A DNA stretch of 64,000 nt, taken from positions 1 through 64,000 of the forward strand of contig CAAEBN010000065.1 of the NCBI GenBank assembly GCA_900754075.1, written 5' to 3'. This stretch comes from an uncultured Collinsella sp. (GTDB lineage Bacteria > Actinomycetota > Coriobacteriia > Coriobacteriales > Coriobacteriaceae). Positions 53,549 through 64,000 of the stretch are shown here, in pieces; positions within the stretch are counted from its first letter, which is position 1; every line of letters starts with the position of its first letter. Position numbers and translations under genes: made by a program. Under the pieces are notes generated by a model. It saw only the letters and a list, made by a program, of their open reading frames with translations, did not search any database and was not told the DNA's origin.

Positions 53549-53926
53549 TTATTTGGCCTTGGGGCGCTTAGCACCGTACTTGGAACGGGCCTGCATACGG
53601 TTCTGGACCGGAGCAGCGTCGTAGGCGCCACGGATGACGTGATAACGGACACCAGGGAGGTCACGGACACGACCGCCGCGGACGAGCACGATGGAGTGCT
53701 CCTGCAGGTTGTGGCCCTCACCCGGGATGTAAGCAGTAACTTCGATGCCGTTGACAAGGCGAACACGGGCAACCTTACGAAGAGCCGAGTTCGGCTTCTT
53801 GGGGCTCGTGGTGAAGACGCGGGTGCACACGCCGCGCTTCTGGGAGTTGTGCTGCAGAGCAGCGTTCTTGGACTTCTTGGGCACGGAACGACGGCCCTGG
53901 CGAACCAGCTGGTTAATAGTAGGCAA
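53549..53926 (-). CDS. rpsL: Ribosomal protein S12 (uS12)
   Basis: A 125-aa S12. The conserved loop KKPNSALRKVARVRL, where Lys42-equivalent residues affect streptomycin, and GHNLQEHSIVLVRGGRVRDLPGVRYH are normal. It is the first gene of the str operon, with a clear promoter upstream. Confidence 0.98.
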   Translation of the reverse strand: MPTINQLVRQGRRSVPKKSKNAALQHNSQKRGVCTRVFTTSPKKPNSALRKVARVRLVNGIEVTAYIPGEGHNLQEHSIVLVRGGRVRDLPGVRYHVIRGAYDAAPVQNRMQARSKYGAKRPKAK

Positions 53927-54019
53927 AGCGTACTCCTTCTCGAATGATTCCAGCTTTCTGTAAAGTGCAACGGCTTGAATCGAGGGGTCAGCATCCCCCT
54001 ACGAAACACGCAGTTCGAT

Positions 54020-54048
54020 AGGATACGTGGCGTTAGCTGTGCCGTCAA
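54020..54048 (-). promoter_or_regulatory. str operon promoter
   Basis: On the minus strand TTGACG and TATCCT are separated by exactly 17 bases, a good housekeeping-type promoter about 100 bases upstream of rpsL. The shared ribosomal motif lies directly upstream of it (54049-54072). Confidence 0.75.
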
Positions 54049-54072
54049 CAGACCACGCTGCCGGGCGTATCC
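54049..54072 (-). promoter_or_regulatory. Shared ribosomal-gene motif, rpsL copy
   Basis: Minus strand: GGATACGCCCGG then CAGCGTGGTCTG. The first half is identical to the rplC copy for 11 bases and the second half is changed. It abuts the -35 box of the str promoter, where an activator or alternative promoter part could act. Confidence 0.55.
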
Positions 54073-54132
54073 TAAAATAGGCACATTTCCGCAAAGCCTA
54101 CACAAAAGGAATCCCCTCCTGTGCGCGGGGGC

Positions 54133-54271
54133 GGATTCCCGGGCCGGGCGGCCCAGGTTTTAAGTTTGCTGCTCTACAGTCCTGGCTCGCACGGAGGCCA
54201 CATTAAGTGGCCTCCGGCTCGTGCGGAACTCGCGACAAACTTAACCCCTGTGCCGCCCGGCCCGGGAATCC
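54133..54271. repeat. Large nested inverted repeat (139 bp)
   Basis: Outer arms 54133-54152 and 54252-54271 match perfectly over 20 bp. Inside, GTTTTAAGTTTG/CAAACTTAACCC nearly pair (about 54157-54168 and 54236-54247). The core GGAGGCCAC/GTGGCCTCC (54193-54201, 54207-54215) forms a strong stem around ATTAA. It carries no gene. It could be a cruciform, a fold-back element or a structured RNA. The flanks at 54073-54132 and 54272-54389 show only the promoter region of the next gene. Confidence 0.85.
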
Positions 54272-54389
54272 GACGTGCTCGTTGGGGCAACGTTCCTCAC
54301 TCATTACTTCATGTTGCGCAACTCGCAATGAACGTCAACGCAAGTGTATTCTTAGAAAACAACTATAGAAACCCAAGGGAAGGAGACCG

Positions 54390-55561
54390 ATGTTCTGTCC
54401 AGCATGCGGGACCAAAAACCCCGATGACGCAAGATTCTGCGCAAGCTGTGGCAAGCCGCTTCCGCAGGGGGGGGGTACAGCCGATTACTCGGTAAGCGCA
54501 GGCACGCCTAGCGCAATGCCGACGGGCGTCGTGCAGAAGCGCGGACACAAACCGCCTATGCCTGCCATCGTCGGAGGTATTGTTGCCGCCGTCGTCGTTA
54601 TCGCCGCTGCAGCTTTTGCCCTCATCCCCAGGGGTCCCGAAGTCAGGGATTGCCTCAACGACTACTCGTGGGACGTGATTTCACAGATCTCCCAGCTCAT
54701 CTCCAAGAAAGGCGACCAGAACGGCGCCATCGAGGTTGCCAAGAAGTATCATCTCTGCACGAGCGACGGAAAGCTCGATGGCACCCAAACCAAGGACGTC
54801 ACGCTCTCCGGCGGCACACAGGCAAAAGTCATGATCATGGGTTTTAACCACGATGATAAGTCTGACGGATCCGGCAAGGCCGGCATCACGTTCATCTTTA
54901 CGGATGACGTGGCCAAGCAAAACATGTGTGAGAAATCAGACATGGACAGCCTGTTCCAAGAAATCCAAGACAATGGATCAGCCACCCTCAGTTGGGAGGA
55001 CACCTCCCTGCATGCATGGTTGACCGATTCGTTCACCAGCAGCTACCTTCCGAACTGAGCGATAAGATCGTCGCCGTGAACAAAACCGATGCCGTGATGC
55101 CGCTAATCACCGATACAGCCACACTCCATTACGAAGATATTCCGAGTGCGGATATTGACGAAGATTCTGACCCAAAGACGACAACGAGCTCGGATAAGCT
55201 GTGGCTGCCCTCCTATGTTGAAATCGCATCGCCCGATGACCTTGGCTTTGATGACTTCGGGTTTTGGAGCTATCCTTTTCTCGAAGGCTCCCAGTACCAG
55301 CTCTTTAGGGACACCGGCGTAAAACAGGTCGAACCCAATAACATCCTAGGCACCTACAGCTCAGAAGAAGGAGGCGGCTGGTGGCTACGAACCTGGGGAA
55401 CATACGGAACCGATTCGTGGTACCAATTTGACCCATGTTTTATGGCAATTGGCTCCAGTGGTAATGGCAAAGCGGCATGTTACCGCAATGACTCCCAACC
55501 CTACTCATACAACGAGAAGGGCGACCCTATAGTTGGCGTAAGACCCGCTTTCTGCATCTAG
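54390..55561 (+). pseudogene. Zinc-ribbon membrane protein with DUF6273-like domain, frameshifted
   Basis: Two open frames, 54390-55058 and on from about 55040 to 55561, make one protein of about 390 aa if a single-base shift is allowed near 55040-55058. The first gives a zinc ribbon (FCPACGTKNPDDARFCASCG), a Ser/Gly linker, one membrane segment (PAIVGGIVAAVVVIAAAAF) and an outer domain ending WLTDSFTSSYLP. The second continues ELSDKIVAVNKTDA, then GGGWWLRTWGTYG and VGVRPAFCI, as in DUF6273 domains. A G9 run (54467-54475) lies in the linker. Loss of function, programmed shifting, phase variation or a base-calling error cannot be told apart here. Confidence 0.75.
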
Positions 55562-55612
55562 CCCGTAAGCTATACATATTGCCCTGCTCTAACTTAATAG
55601 AGTCCTATCATG

Positions 55613-55648
55613 AGGGCCCGATTCGAAAGCTTCGCATCGGGCCCTTTA
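55613..55648 (+). terminator. Terminator after the zinc-ribbon gene
   Basis: AGGGCCCGAT (55613-55622) pairs with 55636-55645, followed by TTTACT. It lies about 50 bases past the stop codon and suggests the gene is still transcribed as a unit. Confidence 0.75.
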
Positions 55649-55752
55649 CTCTACCTGAACTCTGCGCCCTCACCGAGGATCAGCAAACAGCATAAACGCC
55701 GTGGCCTCATGGCCATTCATCTCCCCCGATACCTGCGGAACGATTTGTTTTC

Positions 55753-55877
55753 CGGAAGTATGCGGCAAATTTTTGACTTGCCGAGCACACAGGGGTTTTG
55801 CGATAACAAACCCGCAGGTAGAACGCTTGGGCATATGCGGTGTGGTCGGGCTATCGGTAATTTGCCGCATATTTCCG
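55753..55877. repeat. Inverted repeat with 87-bp centre
   Basis: Arms 55753-55771 and 55859-55877 pair at 18 of 19 positions (CGGAAGTATGCGGCAAATT type). The flanks also echo one another (GATTTGTTTTCC at left, GATCTGTTTTCC at right). A small GGGTTTTG/CAAACCC stem lies in the middle. No open frame of note is inside. It may be a fold-back or miniature mobile element. The rest of 55649-55957 shows nothing recognisable. Confidence 0.7.
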
Positions 55878-55957
55878 AAATCGCGCCTCAAAATGATCTG
55901 TTTTCCTCCGTCCCCAACGGATCAAGGGAACGCAACAGGTTGAGCATTCGCAAGCGA

Positions 55958-56057
55958 GCGGCCCCCAGAGCGTACAAGGTGGCATGAAAAAGGCAGGGCA
56001 TTGACCTTTTGGTCATGCCCTGCCTTTTGAATGACAGATTGTAGCTCTGGGGGCCGC
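55958..56057 (-). terminator. Nested terminator of the rpoBC operon
   Basis: An inner stem (about 55988-56006 with 56011-56028, AAAAGGCAGGGCA/TGCCCTGCCTTTT) has A- and T-runs and fits a terminator on either strand. It is enclosed by a perfect 14-bp outer pair (55958-55971 and 56044-56057, GCGGCCCCCAGAGC type). The enclosing stem is unusual for a terminator and may add stability or compete with the inner one. Confidence 0.8.
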
Positions 56058-56073
56058 GCAGCGACGGAGGTCG

Positions 56074-56095
56074 CCGCCGTTCGTTAGAACGGCGG
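56074..56095 (-). other. Tetraloop hairpin right after rpoC
   Basis: CCGCCGTTC pairs perfectly with GAACGGCGG around GTTA, 6 bases past the rpoC stop. It likely protects the 3' end or slows polymerase ahead of the main terminator. Confidence 0.6.
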
Positions 56096-56101
56096 AACTA
56101 A

Positions 56102-64000
<7,899 letters not shown>

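Overview
The window is most likely chromosomal DNA of an anaerobic gut Coriobacteriia, probably Collinsella or a close relative. This is an inference from gene content, fairly high GC, a fused accDA, FabK-based fatty-acid synthesis, mannose-family PTS genes and an oxygen-independent molybdenum hydroxylase cluster. No plasmid, phage, rRNA, tRNA or CRISPR locus was recognised. Most genes lie on the minus strand.

Left end (1-2.3 kb): the 5' end of an AAA+ ATPase gene behind a perfect 23-bp inverted repeat, then an unfamiliar 332-aa protein with a possible nuclease fold. That gene sits between two halves of a 61-62-bp-period palindrome array. 2.3-13.2 kb: a purine/selenium-type molybdenum hydroxylase operon (permease, ssnA, ygfK, polyferredoxin, xanthine dehydrogenase) facing a YheO-type regulator, with ridA beyond. 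13.4-19.3 kb: a U32 protein, a pseudouridine synthase, three tandem long hairpins bracketed by a 29-bp direct repeat, and a DeoR regulator/oxidoreductase pair.

19.3-25.4 kb: an S10-type ribosomal protein cluster (rplC to rplX). It lacks rpsJ and stops after rplX. 25.4-38.9 kb: an accessory, partly decayed region. It has a TauE/SafE transporter, a relic of a second one, a relic of the phosphatase gene found at 37 kb, a mannose-family PTS with two sulfatases and an anaerobic sulfatase maturase, two DeoR regulators, and a small ORF that looks like a deletion fusion of agaS and nagA. Together these suggest use of sulfated amino sugars such as those of mucin.

39-50.4 kb: a PTS EIIC gene, then a complete FAS II operon in the order fabH-acpP-fabK-fabD-fabG-fabF-accB-fabZ-accC-accDA, with biotin ligase divergent from it. 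50.5-54 kb: a str operon rpsL-rpsG-fusA-rpsJ, where rpsJ has replaced tuf. 54-56 kb: a frameshifted zinc-ribbon membrane protein gene with a G9 tract, among large inverted repeats. 56.1-64 kb: rpoC, with an alpha-CTD-like C-terminal extension, and rpoB running off the right edge.

Standout observations are the 62-bp palindrome array, the triple hairpin array, a 24-nt motif shared upstream of rplC, rplB and rpsL, the RpoC extension, and the remnants showing recent gene loss in the sugar locus.
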